A stretch of DNA of 64,000 nt from Grammothele lineata (Eukaryota; Basidiomycota; Agaricomycetes; Polyporales; Polyporaceae), in contig NDFF03000035.1 of the NCBI GenBank assembly GCA_002150815.3, positions 558,001 to 622,000 of the forward strand. The letters are read 5' to 3'. The notes under the pieces were generated by a model, which had not been told where the DNA came from, did not search any database, and worked only from the letters and a program-made list of their open reading frames with translations. The translations under genes and the position numbers were made by a program. This document shows, in pieces, positions 43,101-55,200 of this stretch (the first letter of the stretch is position 1; the number at the start of each line of letters is the position of its first letter).

Positions 43101-45740
43101 CTAGTCTAAGCCATGGTCATTGCGCCAAAAATCTCCCAAAACGCCGTCGAGCAAGATCTCGTGCGTCAGTCGCAGCTTTTTGGGGCGTACATAGCCCCCC
43201 ATTGCCTCGCGGAACTCGTCGGCGTCGTGCACCCCGTCGAACACCGGCACTGCGAGCTGGAGCACGGCGAACGCGTGCTGCCAGAGCGCGAAAAAGTTCG
43301 CGCCCCGCGCACTCCGCTGCAGGAAGTATGGCTTCCAGACGGCGCGGCCCAACTCGAGATGCAGGTAGTACCGCCGGGCTTGCTCGAGAGCGAGCGGGGT
43401 GGGAGAAGAGAAGACGGAGTGGAAATCGCGCGTGAGATCGGCGATCAGCTTAGCGTCAGTGCCAACGGAGGCGGCGCTGCCTTCAGTGGTGGCGTTGCGG
43501 AAGATGGAGTAGAAGAGGACCCAGAGGAGGGACTCGAGATCTTGTTCCTTGGTGCGTTCCGGGGGAGGGTGCTCGTCGGGATTGGCTATCGATTTCAGCC
43601 GTTCTGTGGCCACGAACATGAGGGTATCCTACAGAAGACTTGTGCTTAGTCGCATGATAATGTCGTAGATGATTTGTAAACGTACAACACCTTCATCTCC
43701 GAGTCTATGGTCTGTTCTCAGGCCCGTGAATGCTGGAGGCAGTGAGGCGCACTCAAAGCCCATCATGAACCCCTCAGTTCGATCTATGGGGCGCTCGGCA
43801 AGCGAGATAGAAGGGTTGCCCTCTGCATCTTGCACCCTACTACCGTCCATTCGGATGAAGACGTTACCGGCGTGGATACCGCCATGTAGAATTCCCTTGT
43901 CAGCGAGGTATTGATGCGCTATTACGTTGGAAACGTTGATATCCTTGAAGCGCGAGATGGAACACCCACGAGTCAACGCACCTTTCACAACGGTTTCCAT
44001 CGCGCGCACGAGCTGTTCGGGAGACTTGAACTTCCACAACGGCTTGCCAAGATCTTTGAACGCCGCACGATGTAGAACCGAGCCCGTCTTTGGATCGGGG
44101 GTAATCATGAACAGTTTATGTAGGCACGACGAGGGCGAAAATGTTACGTCGCTTCCCATCATGTCTCCACATTGGACTATGCCGCGAGGAAGGCGGTCGG
44201 TCCCGCCGCATATTTCGATTATGGCAGCGTAGACGCGTTGGGGAGAGGCGAAAGCAGCGTTCTTCCACGATGTCTGAATTATGACTGGCTGTCGGACCTG
44301 GTCAAGGGCATACCAGATGGACAGACCCCGGCTAAGTAACGCGTACGAGCGCCACAAAGGCTGGCCAACCGTAATCCAGGTGCCACTGCCGCCCTCGTTC
44401 ATCCCCATCTGAAAGCGAGGCGTATCAGCAACATCCGAAGAACCAGCTGACATTTGGGCTCCAAACTGGAACGATACTGTTGGATCCCACCCTAACTCGA
44501 TTGTAGACGCTGTCTGGGTCATGTGTAGCACGAGGCGCACGAACAAGTCGAGCGCATCGGCGTCCAACAGATTTTTAGCGGGGGAAAGAGAGATGCCTTG
44601 GCGCTTGAAGAGGGCAACGGTGAAGTGAAAGCTTGAGAACAGGATGCCGTAGACAAAGAGTTGGAGAGGGCGCGCCGTGAGAATGCTCTTTGCGCATTCC
44701 ACTGCCGTAGCCAGGTCCGGGCTCCTGGGCCAAAAATGTTGGCGAGAATCACTGCTACTAATACGGCGTGCCTTCACTTGGATGAATGCAGCGCACTGGT
44801 TCCAGAAGAGGGGTTGTACTGAACGGCTGTATATATCGGCACTGTCGGATCGTAGCCGCGCACCTTCAACGAGGGAAAATGTTGGTGCAGAGGACGCTGA
44901 GTCGGAAATGCAATGATTGGGATCTTCTGCTAGTGAAATGGCTCGAAGAAAGTGTCGGCGAGACGCGTATCTGGTAGCGCTGCAGTTATCAGCTTGGGTC
45001 AAGCTTGTGAACCGTTCATCGATCTCTGCTAAGATCCGTTCCTGTCTAGTCATTAGATAGAGTTCAGTGCATGTGTAAGAATCTTACAAAAGGCTGGATC
45101 AACTTCCACTCGAGAATTGGCGTAGTTGGGCGTCTCCAAGGATCTTCTTCCTGGTCGTCGATGACAGAGCTGAGCATTTCAAGATCGTCTACGCATTTCG
45201 CCCTAATGTGATCGCAGATGCTCCCAGATATCTGCGCATATGCACCGTTGATATATTCGAGGTTATTAAAAGCAGAGAAAACTCCATGGGAATCGAGAGT
45301 GAGAGAAGATGCAATCGACTTGGAATGTTCGTCACGGGCCAGGTACGTAGAGCAGGCTGTATGCTCGTTAATGATCTAGGAGCTGTTGTAAGAGGTTAAG
45401 AAAACACACCCATCTTAAAGCGTTGTAAATGTGCTACGTCTTCGCTCCAGCTCGAGAGACCCAGATCGGTGCAACGATGGCAAGGGCGACTCGTGTTGAA
45501 CTCAGAGTCAGACTGCAGAGCCGCGCCTAGACGCGCTGGCAGAATGATTGCATGTTGTCTCGGCCACGTGACTATGTGCCTGTGTTCAACGTATTGAAAG
45601 GCCCACTGCTGCTTCACACTGTCAGTGTCACAGTACAGGGCACTTCCAGTCCAGCCTTGTCTCCTCAAATCAAGCTCTTCATACCCATCTGCCATCTCAT
45701 CCACATCTCCAGTATAACCATCACGCTCGAGACGCTTCAA
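43101..45740 (-). CDS. FunK1-family pseudokinase, tandem copy 1
   Basis: Exons 45740-45410, 45356-45088, 45041-43982, 43918-43686 and 43628-43101 join in phase (806 residues). The first exon is the least certain. Family marks are present: 'LWNQCAAFIQVKAR'-type region (here 'FWNQCAAFIQVKARRI'), 'LGKPLWKFKSPEQLVRAM', and terminal exon 'DTLMFVATERLKSI', 'DLESLLWVLFYSIFRN'. Catalysis should be lost: the beta3 lysine is Gln ('VIIQTSWKN', 44274-44276), the HRD triad is His-Gly-Gly ('GILHGGIHAGNVFI', 43878-43880 for the Asp position), and the DFG-equivalent is Gly-Phe-Glu ('MMGFECASL', 43758-43760). The frame is otherwise open and well spliced, so this looks like a pseudokinase gene, not a dead copy. 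Confidence 0.82.
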
Positions 45741-46173
45741 GGACCTCTCTTACATTCCCAAGAAGGGCCCCACTTAGCCATTCGTCGTGCACCATCTTGC
45801 GATGAGTCCTTGCAAGTCGCCTCCGTATATTACTAGCACACAGATGTATGCCTGATCACTCTACTGCCATATTTGCCCTATGAGTACCTTTAGCGATATG
45901 CTAAGTTACTACGAGCTCTTACCCTCAAGCTCAGGACGATGCCAGTTGCAAGGTGTACGACCTATAAAAACTACTTCGAGAGGCTGTGGATATTACAACA
46001 TGTGTCATTAGTGCACGGAACAATGATTTAAGCTCTACGTTGTGCGCATACGCCTCGGAATCAGTGACGACCGCGACCAGCCATGGAGGTGTACATTGTT
46101 ACGGATCATTTCATAGATGGGGGCGAATGTCGTCTTGCGTGGTTTCTTGATCCCCAGACGCCGCCCAACGCGT

Positions 46174-48451
46174 CTAGTCCAATCCATACTCATTGCACCA
46201 AAAATCCCCAAGCACGCCGTCGAGCAGGATCTCGTGGGTCAGCCTCAACTTCGGCGGGCGCACGTATCCGTCTATGCGCTCCCGGAACTCGTCCAGCTCG
46301 TGCACCCCGTCGAACACCGGCACCGCGAGCTTCAGCACGGCGAAGCAGTGCAAGAAAACCGCGCAGAAGTTCGCCCCGCGCGCGCTTCGGCTCAGGAAGT
46401 ACGGCTTCCAGGCCGCGCAGCGCCACTCGAGGTGCAGGTAATATCGCCGGGCTTGGTCGAGCGCGAGCGGGGTTGGAGAGGAGAAGACGGAGCGGAAGTC
46501 GCGCGTGAGGTGGGCGATCAGCTCGGGGTCGGTGTCAATGGCGGCGGCGGCGCCTTCGGTCGTGGCGTTGCGGAAGATGGCGTAGAAGAGGACCCAGAGG
46601 AGGGACTCGAGGTCTTGTTCTTTGGTGCGTTCTGGGGGAGGGTGCTCGTCGGGGCTTGCGATTGATTTGAGCCGCTCGTTGGCGATGAACATGAGGGTGT
46701 CCTGTGGAACGGATGAGTTTAGCTTCGGTGGGGGTAACGGCGTGGACGGCCTTTATACGCACGACTCCTTCATCCCCTAGCTTTTGGTCCGTTCGTACGT
46801 CCGAGAACGCTGGGGGCAGCGAGGCACACTCGAAGCCCATGATAAAGCCCTCGGTTTGGTCTAGAGGACGCTCGACCAACGAGATGGAAGAATTGCCATC
46901 TGCGTCTCGCACCCTGTTGGCGTCCATTCGGATAAGGACGTTGCCAGCGTGGATGCCGCCGTGTAGAATCCCCATCTCGGCAAGATCTCGATGTGCTAGT
47001 ATAATGGACCTGTCAGGATCCTGGAAGCTAAGGATGGTGCTCGGTTCAACTTACCTTTGACAACGACTTCCATGGCGCGCACAAGCTGTTCAGGGCACGT
47101 GAACTTCCACAGCGGCTTGCCAATGTCTCTAAACGCCACGCGATCCAACACCAGGCCCGCCGTAGGGCTAGGCAGGGTCATAAAGAGCCCGTAGATGCGC
47201 GGCAAAGACGAAAAGGGTACGTCGCCTCCCTCCATGTCTTCGCACCGAACCACGCCACGGGGAAGACGGTCAACGCCACCGCAGATTTCCGCTATGGCTG
47301 CGTAGACGCGCTGTGGGCTGACGGAGGCGGCGGTCTTCCGGGATGTCTGGACGATGACCGGTTGGTGAACCTGGTCAAGGGCGTACCAGACGGACAGACC
47401 CCGGCTGAACAACGTATGCGAACGCCATAGAGGCTGGTCGACTGTGGACCAAGCGCTACCATCGCCACCGTCATTCATCCCTATCTGAAAGCGGGGCACA
47501 TCAGCGACATCCAAAGACTGAGACGATACTGTTGGGTCCCATCCAAAGTCGATCGCAGACGCCCTCCACGTGAAGTGCAGCACGATGCGCACGAAGAGTG
47601 CGAGCACATCCGGGTCTAAGAGGTTCATGGCGGGAGAGAGCGCAATGCCTTTACGCATGAAGAGGGCAACGGTGAAATGAGAGCCCGAGAAGAGGACGCC
47701 GTAGACGAAGAGCTGGAGAGGACGCGCGAAGAAGATGCTGTTTGCACAATCTGCCGCTGTCGCAAGCGCCGAGCTGGTAGGGCGAAAATGGTCGCGAGAA
47801 TCGCCGCTTCTGGTGCGGCGCGCTTTCACTTGGATGAACGCAGAGCATTGATGCCAGAAGGCGGGGCATACGGGGTGGTCATCGGAGGCGACATCGGATT
47901 TTGGCTGCACACCTTCAATGAGGGAAAATGTTGGTACAGAGAGCGCTTCGGCTGCGGGATGTGCGGCATCCCCTGCTATTGGAGTGCACCGAAGAAATTG
48001 ATGACGAGACGTATGTCTGACAGCGCTGCTGTCATCAGTTGAGGTTAAACTGGTGTACTGTGCATCGATCTGCGCAATAATCCGCTCCTATGTGGTCGTT
48101 AGAGCAAAAACTAGATGTCTGGATGTGAATACTCACAAACGGCTCGAACAATCCCCTCTCAAGGATTGGCGTAGTGGGACGTTTCCAAGGATTGCCCCCG
48201 CGTTCGTCAAGGGCATAGTTGAGGACTTCGAGATCACCCATGCATTCGGCCCGGATGCGATCGACAACGCCCTCGACTGCGTGCTCGTGTGCATCGTCCG
48301 TATCCCCAAGAAGGGCGGGGATAACGTCATTACAATTGAGTACAAGCGAAGACGCAATTAATTTGCGGGTCTCTTTACGGCACGCAGATTGGACTGAGTC
48401 CTCGTATGTGTCCCATGGGTCTACGAATGCACGATGTTGGCACGTAGCCAT
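46174..48451 (-). CDS. FunK1-family pseudokinase, tandem copy 2
   Basis: Exons 48451-48137, 48087-47055, 46995-46763 and 46701-46174 join in phase (702 residues). Same order and near-identical exon sizes as copy 1 (last two exons 233 and 528 nt in both). The same three catalytic positions are changed: 'VIVQTSRKT' (Lys to Gln, 47347-47349), 'GILHGGIHAGNVLI' (Asp to Gly, 46955-46957) and 'IMGFECASL' (Asp to Gly, 46835-46837). The asparagine after HRD is kept. Shared marks: 'RPTTPILE', 'RPLQLFVYGVLFSGSHFTV', 'VYAAIAEICGGVDRLPRGVV', 'MFIANERLKSIASPDEHPPP'. Copy 1's extra 5' exon has no coding equivalent upstream of 48451; only its splice junction (AGAATGG|GTACGT) is still visible. Confidence 0.85.
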
Positions 48452-49637
48452 GAGCTGGGAAGGAGCTATCGCAAGATAGCAAGCTACGTACCCATTCTAA
48501 AACGTTATGAGTATATCATGAATCTACTCAAGCATAAGAAACTCCGACCAGTTTCACGATTAAGTCGAGTAATGTGGAACTTGCGCAGGCGACGATGGTG
48601 AACCCAGGTGGATCCTGACTGCTCGAAAGTGGTAGCGACGAGAGGCGCGCGAGACGGGCGCCGTGGGAGTGGTCGAGGTCTCACTGAAGCACTTTGATCC
48701 CGGGGTCCCCGAGAGATGTCATGATGTTACGGTCAAACTTGACTGGACATGTGCCCGCCCTCTCCCTCTTTCCTATGATACATCATCGCGCCACCGCTGA
48801 AGCAGTATGAAGGTGACTTGACACGGCGAAAGGCGCTCTATGTAAGTTTTCGTCCCTGGTCTGACCGAGAAGGACCTTCCCAGGATGACGTCAACTTGGC
48901 TGATCAGTGATATACGGTGCCCCGTTTTCTACAGAAAGAGAGCTTGCACGAACCAGAGGGTCGTCTTTGCAGAAGGCATAATCTGCAGATGGGCACATCT
49001 ATACACATGTCAGACTGCGTGGGAGCCGTAAAGAACGTCCACGTCGTTTGCTGACCCCCACTCGCCCATGGTATACGAGCGAATGCGCTGCCAGGAACGC
49101 AATCCGAGCCAAACGAAGCGCCACCGGTTCAAGGCATTCTCGTTCTTGAATCCACAGCTCGACTGCTTTTCCGAGGCAAGAGCACGACCGAGAGTCGACC
49201 GCCGGATGGCTGGGAAGTCACCGCGCCGGCCACCTGATATTAGGAACGCGAGAAGCCGGCGGGAGCTTCGATCCCGCCTCCCACGAAACGGTGACGACGC
49301 TTGCCAGTCTCGACCGGCCCCGAACGCGTCCTCCGTGTCCATCCTCTGCCCCCGCCATGCTCCCCGACCATCGAACCCGCACCGTGCAGCTCGTGCCCTC
49401 TCACGTGCCCCTCCTCGTCTCGCGTCCGGCCACGCACGGATGCTGCCTGAGCTCGCCCCCTCCCTGCACGGCTCCTTCTCCAGCCACACACGGCCCTCCT
49501 CCTCCCTCCACTGCTCCCGACGCCGCACTCCCAGTGCTCCCGGATTTTGGTCATAAGGACGCCCTCGGCGTCACGGCATACCGACCCTCGCCTCGCCCCT
49601 CCTTCTCCTACTCAGCACCCTCCCGCGACGACACACA
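48452..49637. other. intergenic between pseudokinase copy 2 and the thioesterase
   Basis: Near 48490-48560 remains the junction of an upstream exon homologous to copy 1. 48600-49600 has open frames on both strands (for example 49068-49556 +), but they are arginine/proline-rich composition artefacts. The end is the 5' leader of the thioesterase. Confidence 0.4.
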
Positions 49638-50720
49638 ATGCCCCCTTTCGCGTCTCGCCTCGCCACAGAGCGCGGCTGGGTAGATCCTCTTGCCCTCCCA
49701 GACTACATGGACCCTGTGAAAGTCGCGGGCAACGCGCCCCTCGAGGTCAAGCGTCTCACTCTCAACACCCTCGGCGCGTACGGCGTCGGCCCCAAGGACG
49801 CGTTTGCGCACACGGCGGGAAAGCAGATACGCATCACGGAGATCAACGTTACGCGCAGAGGGGAGAAGACTGACGTCGTCGTCGTCGCGGAGGCACAGGT
49901 GTGCAAAGGTGCGTCTCGCCCGCGCGCGTCTGTGACGCTAGACTGAAGGCGGCCTCCGTTGCAGAGATGCTGAACGGCGCGGGGACCGTGCACGGCGGCT
50001 GTCTATGCTACCTGATCGACAAGTGAGTCCGTCAGGTCCCCCCGTGCGCCTCGTGCCGCGCCCACTTGTCGGTGCCTGTCGCTCACGAGTCTCTGCTCCC
50101 GCACCCCTCCCACGCGCGCGAAATGAAAGCTGCGGGTCGTTCCCCCTCATCGCGCTCGGCGTGCTCCAGGGCACGAACGGCGTGGGCGTCACTTCTGCCA
50201 TGAACGTCTTCTTCCACTCTCCGGCGTCCATGTGAGTGCTTGCGTCCCCGCAGCTCTCTGGCATCACGTTGATGCTGACGCGGACATTGCAGAGAGACGT
50301 GCCTCCGGATCACGAGCACGTCCGTCGCTCTCGGGGGGCGAATCATGTCTTCGAGGTGCGAGGTGCGCGCGACTTTCTCTCGTCTCTTGCGCGGCTCGAT
50401 CCCCTAGCCCCAACACTATCCCCATCTTCGCGCGCGAAGCTATCCATCTCCGCCCCTCCTCCCCTCTCATGCGCGCCCCGCGCCGAGTCCTTCTCGAGCT
50501 CTCCATTCAAAGCGCCCTTCTCCCCCACCTTCTTTTTCTTCTTTTCCTCACCTTCTCCTCCGCGCACACCGCACGCATACGACGCGCTGACACTCCTCTT
50601 GTTCTTTCTTCTCTTTTCGTTACGCCGTTCCCTTTTGGATGCGACTCACAGGTCACTAACAAGGCGACGGGCCGGATGATCGCGTCCGCGCTGCTCGGCA
50701 AGATGCAGCCGAAGCTGTAG
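49638..50720 (+). CDS. hotdog-fold acyl-CoA thioesterase (PaaI/ACOT13-like)
   Basis: Exons 49638-49908, 49965-50022, 50130-50231, 50293-50362 and 50652-50720 join in phase (189 residues). The hotdog signature is clear: 'MLNGAGTVHGGCLCYLIDN' (the HGG motif marks the central helix), 'GVGVTSAMNVFFHSPASI', 'CLRITSTSVALGGRIMSSRC', 'VTNKATGRMIASALLGKMQP'. This is the usual size and order of fungal PaaI-like 4HBT thioesterases, which hydrolyse acyl-CoA in mitochondria or cytosol. The N-terminal 60 residues are not part of the fold. The last intron is long for this genome (289 nt). Confidence 0.88.
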
Positions 50721-52275
50721 CGCCGCTGTGTCCGCCGCGGGTGGGCCTATTACTCGTGCGCGAGGGGGTTGAGGGGGCGTGCTTGGGGACGAGGACGATG
50801 CGGGGGGCGGGGAGGACGGAGATGGAGATGGGAGGGACGAAGATGGGGATAGGGATGGACAAGTGTATCGATACTACTCGGAGTGCTTACTGGGCTGCTC
50901 TTGTATTTCAGAGGACGGGATGCTGGCTGTATGCGCCTGTATTAGATCGGCTCGCGCCTCGCTCGCTCGCTCACTCACTAATGTATATTCGCATTTCTGC
51001 GTACCATGCGGCATACTAACGGTTGACCAGAAGTGCAAGATCTTAGCGCAGAGGGGTCCTACTCAGGCCGTGCTAGATTTTCAGCTTCAAATTTTCGACA
51101 CATACAATGTGTGTGTACCATCTGACGCATAGCGTGTAATATTCTGGGGAAAAACGGAGAAAAACTGAGCGCAGTGAGTTGACTGTCGAAGTGCAAGCTC
51201 GGAGGCGCCTAGGTACACCGCAAGACGTCGAGAATATCTACGACCTCATTCTAGCTCGACCCACCGAACACAGCTTCGGAAAATTAAGAATTGCATTCTA
51301 CAGCATACTAACTGTGCCCAGAAACATTTTGTAGTGTACAGAACACAACAGAATTAAACCGGGTGCCATCAAAGCATCACAGACTCGCATAGACGCTCAC
51401 AGACGCCTTGAAACACCCCTTTTCTGACATATTGTTGGTGCATCTTCATAGGCTGCATAAATACCAGGTTCAGGATAGAATGTATGCCTGAGAAGAAATT
51501 GTGTATAATTTTCTCTGATTTTTTGTGCGGCAGTAGCGGGGATAGTTGAGTAAGAGCACGCCTTGCACTTCTGGTCAACCATCTAGTATCAGGCACTGGA
51601 AGAATCGCCCTCCCTTCCCACACCTTCATAGAGTTGCACCAAGATCCTTTGGTGAAGGGATGCGAGTGCCGACTTTTGCCTGATGCACTCAATCGGTGGA
51701 AATTGGACGATTCAGTGCTGGCAGTAGCAGTGCGAGCGGTAATCTCATCCGAAGGCGAACGCGTCGATATTCCTGCTGTCCGTCTGGGATCTTTGCCTAG
51801 CGCTGCTGCAAGCCCATATATGTGGCCCGCACACGGCTTGCTCGCCTCGATCTGCCGTCATGACTTTACCTTGCATTAGTGGTCTCGCGTCCTGGTGGAG
51901 TATATGCTGTTTGCTGTATTGTGCAGGTACTCGAAGGATCACTGAACGGGGCGGCGAGCTGAGCGGAACTAGGCAGGAAGACTCATAAAGTATGGGAGAA
52001 CTCAGGCTTAGGAAACTTCGGGACTCGCGAAAAGAAAGAAAGGCGGAAACATAAGCTACAGTCGGAGAGCGGAGATGTGGTGGCGGCAGGATGCGGATAT
52101 AAGCTCACGGGAGGGTATCATCAGGCCAGAAGAAGAAGAGGGGGCGTGGCGGGGCAAGCGGGACGACTCGGATCTCGAAGTGGATAAAGCTACAGTGAAA
52201 GGGCGCGATTGATTACCACGTTTCTGAAAGCACGAAACGGCACTATAGACTCGAGCGAACATCTAAGTACGGCGA
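50721..52275. other. intergenic; possible BTB-gene scrap
   Basis: Mostly without signal. On the minus strand near 51580-51450, 'DQKCKACSYSTIPATAAQKI' resembles the C-terminal CxxC-plus-helix of the BTB paralogues, but nothing else of the gene is found. A + strand stretch near 51015-51080 also reads 'DQKCKILAQRGP'. Confidence 0.3.
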
Positions 52276-55200
52276 CTAGGAGGAGGCGGTCGATGGGCCG
52301 GCGGTGCACAGTCCGTTGTGGTCGTCCGCCTTCTCGAGGAGCGCCTCGCGGTCTGCCTTGGGCGCGGAGTCGACGAGCTTGCGTAGGGCGCTGTCCGGCC
52401 GTTCCAGGAGCTCCGTGAGGCTGTCGAACTCCACCACGCGGCCGCGGTCGAGGACAAGCTAAGAGGGCAGAGTGAGCACCAGAAGATGTAACAGAGAGGA
52501 GTGGGGAGATGGGGACGCACCACTTTGTCGTAGCCCTTGATTGTGGAGAGCCTGTGCGCGACCGTCAGTACCGTCACGCTCCTGTCCAACCGCTCCCGCA
52601 AGCCCTTCTGGATCATGGCGTCGATGTCGAAGTCTAGCCCACTCGTCAGCGTCCATACGTCGTGGATTCTCGTTCACAGGGGAACACGCACCGATGGAGG
52701 ACGTGGCCTCGTCCATGAAAAGCAGCTTGCTCCCGCGGACAATCGCGCGCGCGAGCGCGATGACCTGCCGCTGGCCGGCGGAGAGGTTCGCGCCGCGCGA
52801 GGCGACTTGCGTGTCTAGCGTGAGCATCGATCTCTCCGCCGAGGCGGCGTCGAGCCCCTGCGCATCGAGAAGAGCGCGGAGGAGGTCTTTGTCCTTGTCC
52901 TGATCGGGGTGCTGGTTGAACGGGTCGAGGTTCTCGCGCACGGTGCCCTTGAAGAGCTCGGGCTGGAGATGGGGCGTGAGCATGAGCGCGAGACAAGGGG
53001 ATGGAGAGGGAAAGACGTACCGTCTGGGGGATGATGGTGATCTTCTGCCGGAGGGTGGAGAGACTGACTTCCGTGATGGGACGGCCACAGATTTTCACGG
53101 GCTGGAGATTGGGGTCTTGCGCGTTGAGGTTGACGTGGGGGTTGATGTTCGTCCCTACGCAGCGGAGAAGTGCAAGCAGAAGCGTGCTCTGAAGGCGGAC
53201 AACGGTAAGATAAGGGTATTTAGCACGAAAGGATATGACGAACCTTTCCACTTCCAGTCCGGCCCACTATCGACGAAGGTCAACGACGATCAACCCAGCG
53301 TGATTGATGAGCACGTACCGATCGCAATACGCTCGCCCGGCTTCACATCGAAGCTGATATCATGGAGAATCTCGCCGTCATCCACGGTGTACCAAGCCTT
53401 CAGCTTGCGAACGCTGATAGCACCATTCTGCGGCCAATTCTCATCATCAGGACGCACGACAATCTGCGACGGTTGCATGGTAGCCTCCTGGTCGATGTCG
53501 AGGTACTGTTGGATGCGCTCAAGACTGCATGTAGATGTCAGATATCGGCGAGTAAAGGTAAAGGGTAATGTACCAACCTGTTGCCGGCGACCTCGAGCGT
53601 GTTGAGCGTGCGGACCCACTCGAAAACCTTGGAGCTGAACGCGACTGTAAAGTGCATGTCAGGCAGTCTAAAAATGAGATACGAAGAGTAACACTTACTA
53701 GCCATATTCAGCGAGAAGCCGATGTTGGACGCGTTCAGGTTCGTGAAGTAGGTCATGTACGCAGCGATCCCCACCGTGAACAACGTTCCAACGAGATCAG
53801 CGCGGACAATCACCCAGCTACAAACATGCTGCTATCAGCACCACAATCGCAAAGCACGTACGAAGACTAACCGGTTCAGATTGTAGAAGGTGTTCGACGC
53901 GCGAGTCCAGCGGTCGATGTACGTGTGCATCCTACCACGGAACTCGATCTCTGCCCTGTAGGCACGGACAGACACCAGACCGGCGATCGTCGTGTTCAGG
54001 TTCCCGATGAGCGGCGAGCGCGTGTTGCTCTGCTCGCGCTTGACCGGGAGCTGCGCCTTCATGTATGCGCGCGCGATAAGGCCGCCGACAATCGAGACAA
54101 TCGCGACACCGACCGTGGTCAGCGGCGCGATGACCGTGACGAGCACGAGTCGGAGAATCATCGACGTCGTCAGCTCGAGCAGCTTGAGTAGGAAGCTTGA
54201 GATCTGGCCATCGACTGGAACAGCGCGGTATTAGTGAGTCATAGTCGCGTACGTCGGAATAGTGTCACTTACTAGCACCAATGTCAGCTGTGCAGCGCGA
54301 GATGATGCGCCCGGTCGGAGTGTAGTCGAGCCACTGCAGCGTCGTGCCGAGGAGAGCGTCCATCAGTTTCTTGTGGATGACGGCGGACGCGCGCAGCGAA
54401 CCCCAGAGGTGCATGTAGTGCGATAGAACGTCGGTAGCCATCGCGAGGAGCACGAGGCCGGCGTATGCCACGAGGTAGCTGAAAATAACCCGATTAGTTT
54501 AGCTACTTCCCATAGTGAGCAAGGAATGGAAGCCGCAAGACTCACCGCCACATCATCGGCTCAGGCCCCGCCGTCTCAACGACGTACTGGTCGGCCCAGA
54601 TGCCGAGGAGGTAGACCTGCGCGTTGAGCACCATGCTCGCTAGGAAGAGCGAGCCGAGGAAACCAATCCAGAAGAGCACTGGGTGGGGGGACATATTCCC
54701 GAATAGCAGAGACACTACACGCAAGATGAATCCTGTGGTAGTCAATAAAGGGCAATGACGTACTGGGCTTCCAACCAACATGCCCTTCTTCCTTCTCCTC
54801 TGCTGTGGGCCGTTTGCCCGTACGCGTGGGAGAGGCATCCTTCGGCTTCGTAACCACCGATCCGTTCGGCACCTTGGGCGCATCCACACTCTCGACTTGT
54901 GACTCCGCACGCGTCTCCGTTGGGCTGTCGAGATATTCCGAGTCCCAGTCCACTGAGGGGGCCGGTTCCGAGCCAAAGTTGACTACTTTTCCGTTCTCGC
55001 CGAGACGAATCTCCCAGACATCCTGAGCCATGACCGCATTGACGTTGTTGGTCTGAACGTAGTCGCAATGACATGAGTATACGGTAAATTACGTAGAACA
55101 GTATGTACTAACCACCAGGAGGACCGTGCGACCACGCAGAAGATCACCATTGAGAGCGTGCTTGACGACGTGCCGGGCGGTAGTGGCGTCCAGGGCAGAC

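Noticed and set aside
49010..49556. Open frames on both strands before the thioesterase
   Set aside because: Arginine/proline-rich on both strands; better read as promoter and leader.
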